Assembly (NCBI GenBank): GCA_037447655.1
Contig: JBBHKE010002866.1
Span: 1 to 64,000, forward strand
Length of the DNA stretch: 64,000 bases
Direction: 5' to 3'
DNA from: Zygnema cylindricum
Taxonomy: Eukaryota; Streptophyta; Zygnematophyceae; Zygnematales; Zygnemataceae
The notes under the pieces were generated by a model. It did not search any database, was not told where the DNA came from, and saw only the letters and a list, made by a program, of their open reading frames with translations. Shown here one piece after another: positions 47,140 to 59,219 of the stretch; within the stretch, counting starts at the first letter, position 1, and the number at the start of each line of letters is the position of its first letter. The translations under genes and the position numbers were made by a program.

Positions 47140-47862
47140 TGTTAGGATTTTGTACTGAGAACTCATTTAGCGACGAGACATTCTCGTAGCTAAAGTAGCG
47201 ACGACCAGCGACGAAGTATTTTCGTCGCTGAATATTTGAAGTGCCAGCGACGAAGTAGTTTCGTCGCTAGATATTTGAAGTGACGTAGAAATTGAATGTT
47301 CGTTTCGTTTCACTTAAGTTTGATTCGTACTATAGAAGTGACGTGGAAATTGTTTGGTCCTTTCGGTTCACGTAGTTCTAGTCGTACCGTGTGGTTCAAG
47401 TTGGTTCGCGGTTGACTTGTCTAGCCGTACCGTGTAGTTCAAGTCGGTTCGCAGTTGTTGGTCGGATGTTTTCACCACGTTGACTCGTACGCGTTTCTAA
47501 TCGTGTACCGTGGTATTGTTACGTGACGTTTGAAGGAGTATATTGAGGCGTAGTGAGAGAGAGGTTTTTTATCAATTGGGCGAGAGTTGATCCTCCTTGT
47601 AGACTATGAAGGAGTTCAAGGAGTTAAGGGAGTTTGATAGCTTTGTGGTGATTCTTGAGGAGTTAGAGGAGGTTAGTGAAGATTAACTTTTATATGATTA
47701 AGAGGAGTTAGAAGTGAGTGCGTTTTGAGGGTGTGAGGAATTATGTAAGAAAAGTTTCCCTTTGGAATATATTGGCTTCCGTGGGGTTATCTTTCTCGAA
47801 TGTGTGTTTTTTTATGCTTCCGCTTGCATTTGCACTCAGTGTTTTATTATTCGATCCTTTCA
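47140..47862 (+). repeat. 3' LTR of the LARD-like element
   Basis: Matches 43015-43703 throughout, with an extra ~39 bp copy of the CAGCGACGAAGTA block near 47205-47265 that makes it longer (723 bp). Confidence 0.8.
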
Positions 47863-47867
47863 CCGCG

Positions 47868-48095
47868 CACATATTTTTATCTGTCCTCCACTCTGTTTTT
47901 AGAAGGAAGCCGCCATTGGAGACGCCTTAAATTCCGCTGCTCGCCGCTAGTTCGTTATACTTTTCAGTTTTTCAGTTTTGCTTCATTTGCGCGCGCGTAT
48001 TTTATCTGTCCTCCACTCCGTCTTTAGAAGGAAGCCGCCATTGGAGATGCCGTAAATTCCGCCGCTCGCCGCTAAATCGCTATACATTTCAGTTT
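47868..48095. repeat. Tandem duplication, ~128 bp x 2
   Basis: ATCTGTCCTCCACTC, AGAAGGAAGCCGCCATTGGA and GCTCGCCGCTA occur in the same order in 47870-47960 and 47998-48090. It lies immediately after the 3' LTR of the LARD-like element and may explain its missing target duplication. Confidence 0.85.
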
Positions 48096-50640
48096 TTTAG
48101 GGTATTGAATATTTAAAAATTTTGAAATTTGAAAGTCAATAAAAAGTACGAATTTTACAACGAATTTTGTAAAATTTGAAATTTTTTTATGCGCACTCTA
48201 CGTAGTATTCGTTAGTTTACTCCGTGCGTTTTATGCGCATAGGACATCTATGCTATATAGTTCTGTACTGTACGTTATTTAAGGTACTTTTGAATTAGCG
48301 TTAACAACTCTAATACTGTACTGTAGTGGAATGTACCTACGAAACCTTCAATTTTTCTTGTTTTTTGCTTACTCGGCCATCCCCTATTTTTTTTTTCTGT
48401 ATCACCCGGCCGAATCCGGCCGACCCCAAAAATTTTGCACCCGAATCCGCTCCGGATCCGACGCAGGCGGTCGGGTACGGATCGGGTACGAATTCGGGTA
48501 CCCGATTGCGACCTCTGCCTTATATCACAGGTCAAAATCGATCCGTACCCCGCCGGCGGCCTCGGATCCGGAACGTATTCCGGTGCCAAATTTTGGGGGT
48601 CGGCCGGCTACGGTTGTGTGATTCAACAGAAAAAAAAAAAAACGCAAACGTTCGGGAAAGCAAAAAAAGAGAAAAATTTAAGTTATCAGGGATACATACC
48701 CCTACACCGTGAATAGCTTAAAATGTTAATAACACTATATCCGCTCTCCTAAATTATGACCCTTGAACCTTAAATAGAACAAATAATACTAGTTTTTTCT
48801 TTACCTTAATATAGGTAAGGTTTAATTAGTGTCATTGACCTTAATTTGGACGGTTTTTGGCGGTTGCTTTGGTTGAGTTCCTTCAATCTTGTAGTCGGCG
48901 CTCTTTCAAGAGGCGGGGCCTGAGAGCCCTCCCTCTTCTGTCCTTCCTTCCGTTTAATTCCTGTGTTATTCCAGTGTTTATTTGTGGCTTTACAGCGAGT
49001 GCCAACTTCTATCCTACTTATTCTACTATTATCTATTTTGACTTTGTGAGAGGAGTTTTGATGTTGTTTTCGTGCTTGTTTCTCCTTTGAATTCTCTTTT
49101 CGTGGCTTGCCATTGTTTTTGTGTTTGTCTTACGCACTGTTTTTGCTTTAGTTTGCTTCCACCTGCGCACGAGATTTCATTTTTGTTGTGGCCTATCGTT
49201 TTCTGTTCCCGTGTACTCTGACGTTTACCATTGTGCATTCTTTATAAGGCAGCCCATTTCCTTGTTACGCTAAATCAGGACTATTAAACCAAGACCGTAC
49301 ACATGATGACTGTTGGCAGAACTATGGCCATGTCTTTGTTTTAACAATCGCGCTTTGTTGTCGAGACAGTGCGTTGGTGTTGGTACCTTCTCTTCAATAA
49401 TTTACAGCTTAAAACTAATGCATTCGTGGAAAAGATCATGCATGTTTTACACAACAGTTCGGTGAAAATTACGGAAATTTATCCAGGCTCTGCTTAAAAA
49501 TCTTCAATTTTGACCGTCTGTTTATGTTCACGTGCCTGGAGAGTAGCAAATGCCGGGTATAAGACTGTCGTAGCGGCAGCCTGGAAGAAATGTGAGTTAA
49601 TTAGTGAATTCTGACAAAATCTTTTGTATACTACTGAAATTGTATGATAGGATTGTTAAGATATGATCGCCAAAATATGCGCAGCACTTTTAGTTCAACT
49701 CGTAAGCTAGAAAAATAGAACATAATTAAATTAACGAAAAATTCGGAAGCAATTTTTTCTTTATGTACATGTCTGAAACAATGTGGAATCAAAATGTTTG
49801 AATGGGAACTCTAAAGCTACAAACACATCAGAGGGAGGAGAACAATAGTCTTCCTCATGTCGAACAGTAAAAGCACTGTATACAAAATAATATTTACCAC
49901 CTCCGGTTGACCAGCTTTATGGGAGATTTGCATGAAAAACCTACTCCCTGCAAAATAAACCCATTTGATTTGAACGGTCGGCAGTTCCATAGAAACCCGG
50001 CATTTACCGCATCAACAGTTGAAGACAGGAAAAAGCCGAAGACATGAAACAAAACCGAGAGATTTGCATCAAAATTTCACCTACCTGGAAAAACATGATA
50101 TTCATGGACTCCATGATCCCATGTCCAATTACAGCTTTTTAGGGTTTTTTACAGGCTAATTTGCTCACTGCATATACAGGGACCAATCAAACGATTGAGA
50201 CCCATATTACAACCACTCTACTACAGCGTTGTTGGTAACCTCCTACTAACCACAGTTCAGCAAGCCCTAGCATTGTGCCGTTGACATAAACTTCACCTTC
50301 GTTTGGTTTGCAGAAGATATGGCATAATTTAATGCAACTATGGCTTCTTTTTATGGGGCGATTTACAATATAGCTTAAAGAGAGTTCATAGACATCCCAA
50401 ATAAGCGAACCAGGTGCTACACGAACTAAAAGCTAGCTCCATGTTTCGAAAACATACATTTTTTCAACGAGTTAGGACGTTTGCTTGTTGGTAACAAAAA
50501 AAAGTATATCAATCATCATCTCAACCATTAAAGGTGTTGTGAGAATCTAAGTTTGCAGTACACAAAATTATACCAGCCATGTCGTCGTTCATAATAGCAA
50601 CTATCCCAAAATACAAAACGACATGCGACCTCCACGAAAA
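48096..50640. other. Intergenic DNA with dispersed repeats
   Basis: Contains the CGGGTACGGAT repeat (48468-48530) and a MITE-like fragment at 48700-48850 (CTACACCGTGAATAG, ACCTTAAATAG, AATTAGTGTCATTGACC). Nothing gene-like is recognised in 48860-50640; the far end is the 3' flank of the methyltransferase-riboflavin kinase gene. Confidence 0.45.
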
Positions 50641-50650
50641 AGCAATCTTC

Positions 50651-53600
50651 TCAAAGGGAAAAGAAGGAACCCTCGCTGTGCAAAACGTCAACACTCTTTT
50701 CCAGCTCCTCACGTGCAATGCGAATATCTTCAAAAATTCTCTTCACCAAAGAATCTGCTCTACAAAGAAGAAACACAGGCATAAAAATTCACGGCAAGAT
50801 TGTTAAGCCCACTCGATTCTCGCTGAGCACAGCATTCTCCCTCTCCCTCTCCCTCTCCTCTCCCTGTCCCTGTCCCTCTCCCTCGGGAGGCCCACAGCTG
50901 AACTCACCAAGAGAGTCGAACTTCATTTCAGACCGGATGAAGCCATGTACAAGAACGCGCATTCTTTTGCCATAAAAATCAGTTCCAAAATCGTTCAATA
51001 TGTGAACCTCCTGTGCCCCTCTTCCTTTTGTTTTTAGTATGAGGCATAACAGCAATCTCTGAACATCAGCTAGAGCTTGAGCGAAGACCTTAAAAAACAA
51101 GAACCACACTCTTAAGCAGCAAAAATTCGCACATACATTGCATGACTTTTTGTGTGATTAAAATCCTAGTTTGAAAAAGCACCCGGTGTTTAATAGTCAA
51201 CAAAGGAGATAGAACTCCTCCAAAAGAACTATGTACACTTCAAGCTTGTCATGTGATGTAATTTCACAAGGTTCACATAAAAGTACATGCCTAAAGTCAA
51301 AAACGGTGCTTGTTATTTAAACATTTCAATTTGTTTACATTACTGCAGACCACAGACTATATCGGTAAAGCCATAAAGAAACAAGAAAACCTTTAAAAAA
51401 AAAAGGAGTAAATCCTCCCAAAATCCACTTTTATAATTTTCAAATCACGGGAAAAATAAAAATATAATCCGAGCAGTGCCATTCAAACCATGGGTTGTGA
51501 TGAAACGAATAATAAGTAAACACTTCACAAACTACGATTCACGTTAGACAATCCACTACTGGAGCGTATAATTTCTCAAAATTATGAATGCAGTAGATTG
51601 CCTCGACTAGGCCTATGCTTTCTTCACTTTAAGCTTTTCCTACAATACATTTCCTTTGCATCCCAAATACGCCCATTAACTCACCACACTGAGGCCGGCT
51701 CCATCAACAAAAGTGGGACGATCACCAATATTCATGACCATCTTGTAGACCCCCATATCCAAGTCGGGAACCTGGGCCCATCCGTAATAAACTCCTTTTG
51801 CCAGACCCTCGAGCTTGCTTTCAAGCTGCTCTGGAGACAAATTCGCTGCAACAGATCCACAGAGTCTGGGCATTTTTATGTCAGCCTTAGAGACATTTTG
51901 AAATTGACAAGATAAAAAGCACTGGAAGACTTTCATGCGTTTAATAACACGACATTTCAACAAACTGCAGGTAGCGATTAGATGGTTTGCAAATCAAATT
52001 TGTGTCATTTAACCTTCCACATACGCTTACCTGTTGGAACACCCATCTGCCGGCTCCCTCGACCAAAGCCAGAAACCACCGGACCATCCAACTGTAGGGG
52101 TTTCTCAAAGTCAAACTGCTCTGCCACAACACCAAAGAGTCCAGCGTAACAAAAAAGTTGCTGGTAAAGGATACCGAACAACAACAGACCGATAATTACT
52201 GACAACCATCAAAGCAAGAGCCAGAGACATCAGCAAGCACTAAGAAGCCAAATGCAAGGGGCATTATCATCTGTACTTTCCTGCAACATAAAAAGCATGA
52301 CAATAGGCCAAACTGTATCAGAAACACACTTACCGCGTGCAATTACTTTAGGCTGATGACATGACGTGACCTGCAAAAAGCAAAACCATCAGGTTCAATA
52401 TCACACTGATGTCATCAACGCCATTTGTAATGCATCAAACAAAATGAGGTAAATTTAGCCCAAATTAGTTTCTACTAAAATGATGTAACTCCTCACCCAA
52501 CAGCATGAAAAAAGAACTGTTTCATTAGCATTGTACTAGTGCAGAAGGAAATACTTACTTTGAGAATTGCCAAGTATAAACCAGGCTCGTCCTGAAACTG
52601 CACAATCTCCAAAGGGATCCCATCTGTTAACTTTTCTAATTCAGAACGTGTAGGCAGGATATTTGGGACCACAGATGGACTTTCATTTCGCAGTGTTACC
52701 ACAAACGAAGCACCCAAAGGATGACTGATAACGATTTGTGTTCCTGCAGCAGGGATAATCCAAATATGGCTTTTCTTTCAGGTTTGTGCAAAATCCAGTG
52801 TTTTGCTGACCATTAATTTGCTCCTCCAAACAACACTTTTCTTTTTTCCAAGAATGACCAGCACAGAACCTGTAGAGTAGAAATCATTGTGCACTCCTGA
52901 TATTTACCAAAAACATTTCTAATCAGTTGTCTTTTAATGTGAAACTATCTCCTATACTCCCAATTCTAATGCTAAGAGATTTTTCCAGAAACAAAGAATA
53001 ACTTCAGCACCTGAACATAGACAAAAAACGTTGCAAGCATCATAAACCATCAAACAGAGGTTCTCGTTTTTCATTTCGCAACTCCTTGACTTAAAGAAAA
53101 GCAATTACATAATTCCATCAAAGCACTATCGACAACGTTAAGTGACACTGTTACGACGGCAGCTTTATTCACCTGGTTTTGCAAGACGGACAGCTGTTTT
53201 CAGCGTCTCAATTTGTGAATGTACATTTCCGAACATAGAATTGAAGAAAATGACATCAAAAGGACCATATTCGGTTGGCAAGTCAATTACATCCCCGTGC
53301 CAACAACGCACATTGTCAAACCTCTCCTTAAGCTGTGAAATCATCATGAGAGAAAGGTCGACAGCTGCCACAGCCCCAGAGAGAAACTAATCAAAACAAA
53401 AAGTTTGGTGGTTACTGGAAGATACAGGTATATTTGGGCAGATTCTGAGCATGTCTTCATAAAAAAGTCCCAGTCCCAATGGAAGGCAACCAAAGGGGAG
53501 ATTCGCAGAAGAAAAGAACTCTTATGAAGTTTCCGAATTTATTAGTGTCCCCGTGTGCATATTTTGTAAGGCGCATTAAGCAAAAAAAAAATAGTACTTC

Positions 53601-54761
53601 CAGTTTTTCAGGTTAGGTAGTTCAATCGTTTCAACAAAATGTACGATTTTCCATTGGAATGCTAATGTTCGTTAATAAGGAAAGGGCCCCAGAAAGCTGA
53701 CTTTGTCAGGACAGGTTTCACATACACAAAAGATAAATCTTGCCAAAGTCGGCATAAACAATCAAACTAATAAACAGAATGTCAGTTCTATGTTGCTCAA
53801 AAAAAAATCATAATTACACCAAATTTCACTACTCTCGACTGTCAAACAAACAACCAAAAGTTTTGTTATTTTGTTTCTTTTTCCGTTGTCTTTCTTTTTC
53901 TGTTGTCTGTTTTTTCATTTTCCAGCTGTGCTTCCTGTCTGTTCTCTCTTTTTTACGAATGCTTGTAGTCCGTTCGTTCTTCTTTACTTCTTCCTTTGTA
54001 GTCCACATGAACATACGAACCTCAGAGCACTTACCTGTGATGTCCTGAGCTCCCCTTTTGTGAAAGTGAGGAATTAAGGCTCCAGTCCCAGCCCCACAGT
54101 CTAGCACTTTCCAATCAGCCTGTAGTTCTGAAGCCCTAACGATGGCTTCCAGCTTTTCTTCAACATCTGGAGGCACTGGCTTTTCAAAAAAGTCAAAATT
54201 GTCGTCGAAGAAGCCCGATTGTATGCGGTTGTGATGTTCTCGAGCACTAATTTCTTCTCTTTCTGAGGCATCTTCCAAAGATATTTGTGAATGCCTCGTG
54301 ATAATTTCACTAACCTCCCCATATTCTTCATGTTCCTTGTTTCTTTTAGCATTTGCTGTCTGTTCCGGCGATTCATTTTTTTCTGCATCGCTGTAAATGC
54401 TATTTCTAGAAGAAAACGAATGTAATTGTCCTGCGTTTTTAGTACTAAAAGAGCGAGATGAAACAGGTTTTGCAAAATAACCCGAGCTAGGTTTATTGTG
54501 TTGAGAAACATGATTTTGGGTGAATGACAAGTAATATGATGGAGTATTACATGTTACAGTCTTGAAGGAATTGGTGCAAGGAGGAATAAAAAAAAAAGGA
54601 ACGCACGAATCCAAAGAACGAGGGAGGGAGAGAGCCTCCATTGCCACGAGGTTAAATAGAGGGAAGGCAAGAGATCCTCTATGAGATAAATGAGACAAGG
54701 GAGAAGGAAGACTCAAATGTCGTACCAAGGGGATTAGGTTTACAACGCTCTGCCTTGTCAT
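50651..54761 (-). CDS. Class I SAM methyltransferase fused to riboflavin kinase, 9 exons, ~542 aa
   Basis: Exons (minus): 54761-54035, 53364-53173, 52743-52559, 52370-52334, 52270-52241 (tentative), 52120-52031, 51845-51685, 51010-50908, 50754-50651; the frame closes at 543 codons. Residues 1-~110 are Ser/Leu/Arg-rich and poor in acidic residues, like a plastid transit peptide. The methyltransferase domain (~205-370) has motif I VLDCGAGTGALIPHF, ITAVDLSLMMISQL, GDVIDLP, FDVIFFNSMFGNV, LKTAVRLAKPGGTQIVIS. The riboflavin kinase domain (~390-540) has SGFGRGSRQMGVPTANL, GVYYGWAQV, MVMNIGDRPTF, VEVHILNDFGTDFYG and KFDSLDSLVKRIFEDI. Riboflavin kinase makes FMN from riboflavin and ATP. In Arabidopsis the known plant riboflavin kinase is fused to a HAD phosphatase, so a methyltransferase partner is unusual. 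The methyl acceptor is unknown. Exon 5 is the least certain piece. Confidence 0.85.
50835..50890. repeat. (TCTCCC)n simple repeat
   Basis: CT-rich simple repeat in the last intron of the methyltransferase-riboflavin kinase gene, just downstream of exon 8. Confidence 0.85.
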
Positions 54762-56080
54762 CAGCGGCTAACCTTGCCATGCCAATCTATGCCAAACTAA
54801 CGGTTGTTTTTTTCAGGTCATATAATTTTGCATAGTGAGCATGGATTATCCATCACCAGGACTTGACACATTGGACTGAAATATCTCATATGAGCCTCTA
54901 CCAAACGTGCCAGTAGTAGTGAGACAGGAGGTGGATAAACAGGAGAAGCATAACCCAGCATAGAAGCCCAGGAGCTTCTGCCTTCTCGGATCGAGAGGTG
55001 AGGTCGAATGTTTTGTTTGGGAGAATCCGGTACGGTACAGTACGTGCTCGGGCGTCGTTTAGGCTTTGGCAATGGGAAAGCGAAACGGATTACACTCCGT
55101 TTCAATGGAGAAAAAATGATATAATTCGACTAAGGTTCAAGTTCCATCAGTCGAAAAGTGGGGTAGTTTACAGAAGTTCGCGAATATTCGTACCAATTCG
55201 TACCGCTTATTTTGTTTTTATACGCGAAACAACATTACAGAGAATCTTGCCAATACTCTCCAAAGGTCTTGGAGGTAATATTGACCGTCAGATGTTCATC
55301 CGCGAGGCGTTCGCTTCATTTTTCTCTGTAGCTGCCAACGTAGCTGCCAACGCAAAAGTGCTAATTTTCACCCGTAAAAATACGGTGAAATCTTGGGAGA
55401 TACGATTTTGCCCCGTTTTATGCGATATCGTTACGGAAGTTACACACGCCGAAACTAAAGCGTGAACACAACCACACCGTACAGCCACTATCTGCGAGGT
55501 TGAAAAGCCGATGCATTAAATTTCATTGTTTTATGGTGGACTTCCATAGCGAAAAAGTGGGGTTTTTTACAGAAGGCCGTACCGTTTCGTACAGGTTCGT
55601 ACAGATTATTTTTTTTTCCAAGGAAAACAACATTACAGGAAATTGTCAACGGTTGTAGGCGTAAATTAGGACCGTCGGATTTCATTATACTTTTTATCCG
55701 TGACACCACGTCACCAATCCTACAGTTTTGTAAGACCGTGCACAGTGAGGACAATTCTCGAATACAGAACGTGTAAAAATAGGCCGCGTGGAAAAGGTAA
55801 AAAGAATCCAGGATGAGCGCGCGCGTATGTGCGTACACGTCGCAATGGCCATGTGCCTTCCGAATCCGCCTAAATTATCCCGTCACGCTCCCACCATCAA
55901 AGTTTGCCGCCGCCTTTTTGTCGTTGCGTTTTGAAATTTTGGGTAGTACATTTAATGCCCTCTGTACGAGTCATTAATTACTGGTACAGATATTATCTCC
56001 ACTGGTACAGATATTACCTCCGCCCGTACAGATATTGCGTTCTGACATTACATCATAGAGGTACCAAGCGTTTTAAACCA
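54762..56080. other. Upstream flank of the methyltransferase-riboflavin kinase gene, with repeats
   Basis: 54762-55000 should hold its promoter. 55135-55320 is related to 10917-11090 (GAAAAGTGRGG, TTTTTATRCGCGAA, ACAGAGAATCTTGCCAATA, CTCCAAAGGTCT), and 55545-55690 is a more diverged copy. Three ACTGGTACAGATATTA-type words lie at 55980-56030. No gene is supported. Confidence 0.5.
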
Positions 56081-56082
56081 TC

Positions 56083-56531
56083 GTTCAAAAGTAGGCGTTT
56101 TTTGGTAGGCCTTTTGTAGGCCGCCTTTAGCGTAAGTTGTGTTAAGGGGTTTCCATGTGATCTTTTTAGATCGCTACTTTCATCATCGACCGTCCGATCG
56201 TCCTAATCTGACGATAGTCCTATCGTAAGTTCTGTTATGGGTTTTTCATGTGATCTTCTTAGATCGTTACTTTCATCAACGACCGTCAGATCGTCCGAAT
56301 CTGACGGTTTAAATAAAAAGTCGCTCAAAACTCACAAAAAAATATTTTTTTGTCCGATTATATTTTCAAATTTAGACATGACGTTTAATTCTCTATAGAT
56401 CCATGTGCAACTCAACCCTGTTACTATTTTATTTCATTTTGCGGCAAATACAATATGGGTCTTAAGGCCATATTGTATGTTTTGCATACAATAGGCATAT
56501 TGTATGGGCGTACGGTCACCTACTTTTGAAC
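56083..56531. mobile_element. Inverted-repeat element, TIR GTTCAAAAGTAGG (left copy)
   Basis: Begins GTTCAAAAGTAGGCG and ends CACCTACTTTTGAAC. An internal ~100 bp tandem duplication (GTGATCTTYTTAGATCG, TCATCRACGACCGTC) occupies 56131-56330. Its sequence returns inverted in the copy at 58683-58950. Confidence 0.75.
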
Positions 56532-56962
56532 TATGTCCCTATGTGTAACAACGACATAGTTACTTAAGCGTGTGACGATTGTATACGCTGACAATGCCCG
56601 TGACGGCTGTCAACGTCTACAATCTGTGATGACGCACGCTATTTTTTGTAGCAGGTTGTGACGTCGCATGAGTTTTCGTGACATTGTAGACGTACCGCCA
56701 TCCAGCCTGTGTCGTTTCACGGTTAGAGGAAGATGCACTTTGCCTTTGCGTCTCTTGTCCGCGCGACGTGAAATGGCATCGGATCATGAGACCCCTGGCG
56801 AAATAAAATACGTACCAGGCGCAAACGGACAAAACCAAACAAATTGTGCACTTTGCTTTGTCGTACCTGAACGCAAACGGACAAAACATATTTTTATCGC
56901 ACGCAGTAGTGTCTAACATCTGCAACTGTCGGCAGTGCCCGTAACAGTCGCATATGTTAGCA

Positions 56963-56972
56963 NNNNNNNNNN
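56963..56972. other. Assembly gap (10 N)
   Basis: Short run of N, probably a gap of unknown true size. Sequence on either side shows no gene. Confidence 1.
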
Positions 56973-58460
56973 TGACACCCTTACACATAGTTTTAATTAC
57001 AATCTACATATTAATTGCAATTATAAAACAACCGAATTACGGCAACTTGGGGTTTACGGGAAATGCCTAAAACCCAATGTAAAGGCATGTAATACAATAT
57101 AACGTCATGTCGACGGAATCCCACACAGGGGTACACGTATTCATTCCCAAAAAAGAACAGCAAAACGACATTTTGAATCGCGGCATGACGGATTCAACGT
57201 TGGCGACGCAAATTGTACTCTACAAATTTGCGATTTCTTCGTACGGTTGCAACTTAGGCAGTACGGCGCTAAGTTTTACAGCAAAACGACAAGAAAAAAC
57301 CCTTACTTATGCACATGGGGACACACCCTAAGGCAGCTGTACTGCAATATAACATAATGTACGGAAATGTAACCCAAAATCCGTAAAGGGCATTTGGGGT
57401 TCAACGGCATTAAGCCAACAAAATATTAACGTTAATTATACATCTAACATTAATTTTGATACACATTCCCACAGTGTAGCCGCTATTGACCCCGTTCACA
57501 TAGTCGACCTTTGAACGTGTGAGAACAGGTTCGCGTGATTCCTTCCCACCTTTATTGTTAGGAATCAAATCTGAGGGCGCTTTCCCATGGCAACGCCACC
57601 CACTTTCTCGTTTCGACGTCGTTATATAACATTTTTTTGGTGCGCTTGTACGTAAAAATATGTAGTTTTAGGACGGATGACAAGTTCCTTACACTACACG
57701 ATTTAAAAATCGCCCAAATTAGAGTCATTGACGCTAGTTAAACAATACTTATATTAGCGAGTAAGAAAATAAAAATTATTAATTTGATTTTAGGTTTGAG
57801 GGTCAAAATTTGGGTAAGAAGAATTAGTGTTATTAACACTACTAACGATTCACAGTGTATTGTTCAAAATTCAAAATAGTAAAAAAAACGTGTATTCGCA
57901 AAAATAAATGGCACGCATGAATTAACTACATTGTGAATCGCTATTAGCGTCAATAACTTTAATTTGGCGCCCTCAATTTTTGGCCCTCAAACCTAAAATA
58001 GAAGTAATTATTTTTTTATTTTTTTTTACGTTTACATAGGTATTGTTTAATTTGCGATAATTACTTTACTATTGACTTTTTTTAAAGAGTGTTATATACG
58101 AAATGTGTTAGTTCGTTAAAATTCCTCATTATTTCGTAAAGACGTACACAATAAGTGTCAGATAAAGGCGTGGGCATGTGAAATTTAGTGGTTGCCACGG
58201 AAAACTGCACTAACATACGATTCTCAGTAATAAAGACGAGAGAAAATAGCAAGAACTTGTTTTCACATGTTTAAGTGTTGATTATGTGAACAGGTACTTT
58301 TGCTACTACGATATAGAATGTGTATCTAAATTAGTGTTAGGTGTATATGTTAGCCTTAATTTTTGTTGGCGTTAATCCCTTGAACCCAAAATATAGTTAA
58401 TAACATTAATTGTTTCTTTACACAAATTATTTTTTCACTCTAAAAGCGATTCATGGTGTA
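56973..58460. other. Intergenic DNA with MITE remnants
   Basis: Pieces of the TACACCG family occur at about 57715-57860, 57930-58060 and 58320-58463 (GTGAATCGCTATTAG, GGTCAAAATTTGGG, CGATTCACAGTGTA, GCGATTCATGGTGTA). Related CAATRTAACRTMATGT words flank 57090-57360. No gene is recognised. Confidence 0.45.
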
Positions 58461-58682
58461 GGCTTCGGATGTATAGCACATCAGTTAGTACCAAATCTTT
58501 AAATCTTTTTTCTAACTGTGAAATTTGACTGATAACTCCAACTTTGACCGGACACGTTTTCGGCCGACGCCATAACAAAAGGCTATAGAGGGAATTTGTG
58601 ACTTCCTTTTCCCCAATTAAAACTATACGAGATTGTACGATTTGGATAGTAGAATCTCCAAGCGCATAAACTTTAGCGCATA

Positions 58683-58950
58683 GTTCAAAAGTAGGTGAAA
58701 GTAGGCCCATACAATATGCCTATTGTATGCAAAACATACAATATGACCTTAAGACCCATATTGTATTCGGACCTATTCGGACCAAGTAAAACATTCGGAC
58801 TAAAACTTTTTATTTACACTGTCAGATTTGGACGATCGGACGGTCACTGATCAAAGTAGCGATCTAAGAAGATCACACGAAAAGCCCATAACACAACTTA
58901 CGATAAAGGCGCCGACCAAAGGCCTACCAAAAATACGCCTACTTTTGAAC
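58683..58950. mobile_element. Inverted-repeat element, TIR GTTCAAAAGTAGG (right copy)
   Basis: Begins GTTCAAAAGTAGGTG and ends GCCTACTTTTGAAC. The interior is the reverse complement of parts of 56083-56531 (CATACAATATGCC..., GATCTAAGAAGATCAC, GGCCTACCAAAAA), without the internal duplication. The two copies form a ~2.9 kb inverted pair. Confidence 0.75.
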
Positions 58951-59219
58951 TATGCTTTAGCGCCCGCCCGCTGGATTTTAGGTAAATTGAGAAAGTTCGC
59001 AGATCCGCCAAGTACGTACAGCTCGTTAACCAATCTTGTTTCTCAGTTCGTTGACCAATCTCGCTTCTCAGTTCGTTGACCAATCTCGCTTCTCAATTCG
59101 TTGACCAATCTCGCTTTTGTGATATTTTTGGATCCGGCAAGACTCATGTAGGAAGATCCAACCGATCGTAGCAGCGGTCCCTACATAAATCTAGTTGTCC
59201 AATTAGGGACAAAAATGCT

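Larger units (their letters stand above)
43015..47862 (+). mobile_element. Large non-autonomous LTR element (LARD-like), 4.8 kb
   Basis: LTRs at 43015-43703 and 47140-47862 start TGTTAGGATT and end ATCCTATCA / ATCCTTTCA, inverted-complementary termini. The primer site after the 5' LTR is TTAGTATCGGAGCAGG, a variant of the initiator-Met primer site and close to that of the TRIM at 63.4 kb. The polypurine tract AAGAGGGGGAA precedes the 3' LTR. The 3.4 kb interior has no gag, protease, RT or integrase; it is GAAGAC-rich with tandem repeats. No matching target duplication is seen (CTCTT left, CCGCG right), so an end has probably been rearranged. Confidence 0.8.

Noticed and set aside
52206-52271. 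Membrane-spanning exon MPLAFGFLVLADVSG in the fusion gene
   Set aside because: It breaks the reading frame between the methyltransferase and kinase parts, whereas the shorter exon keeps it.
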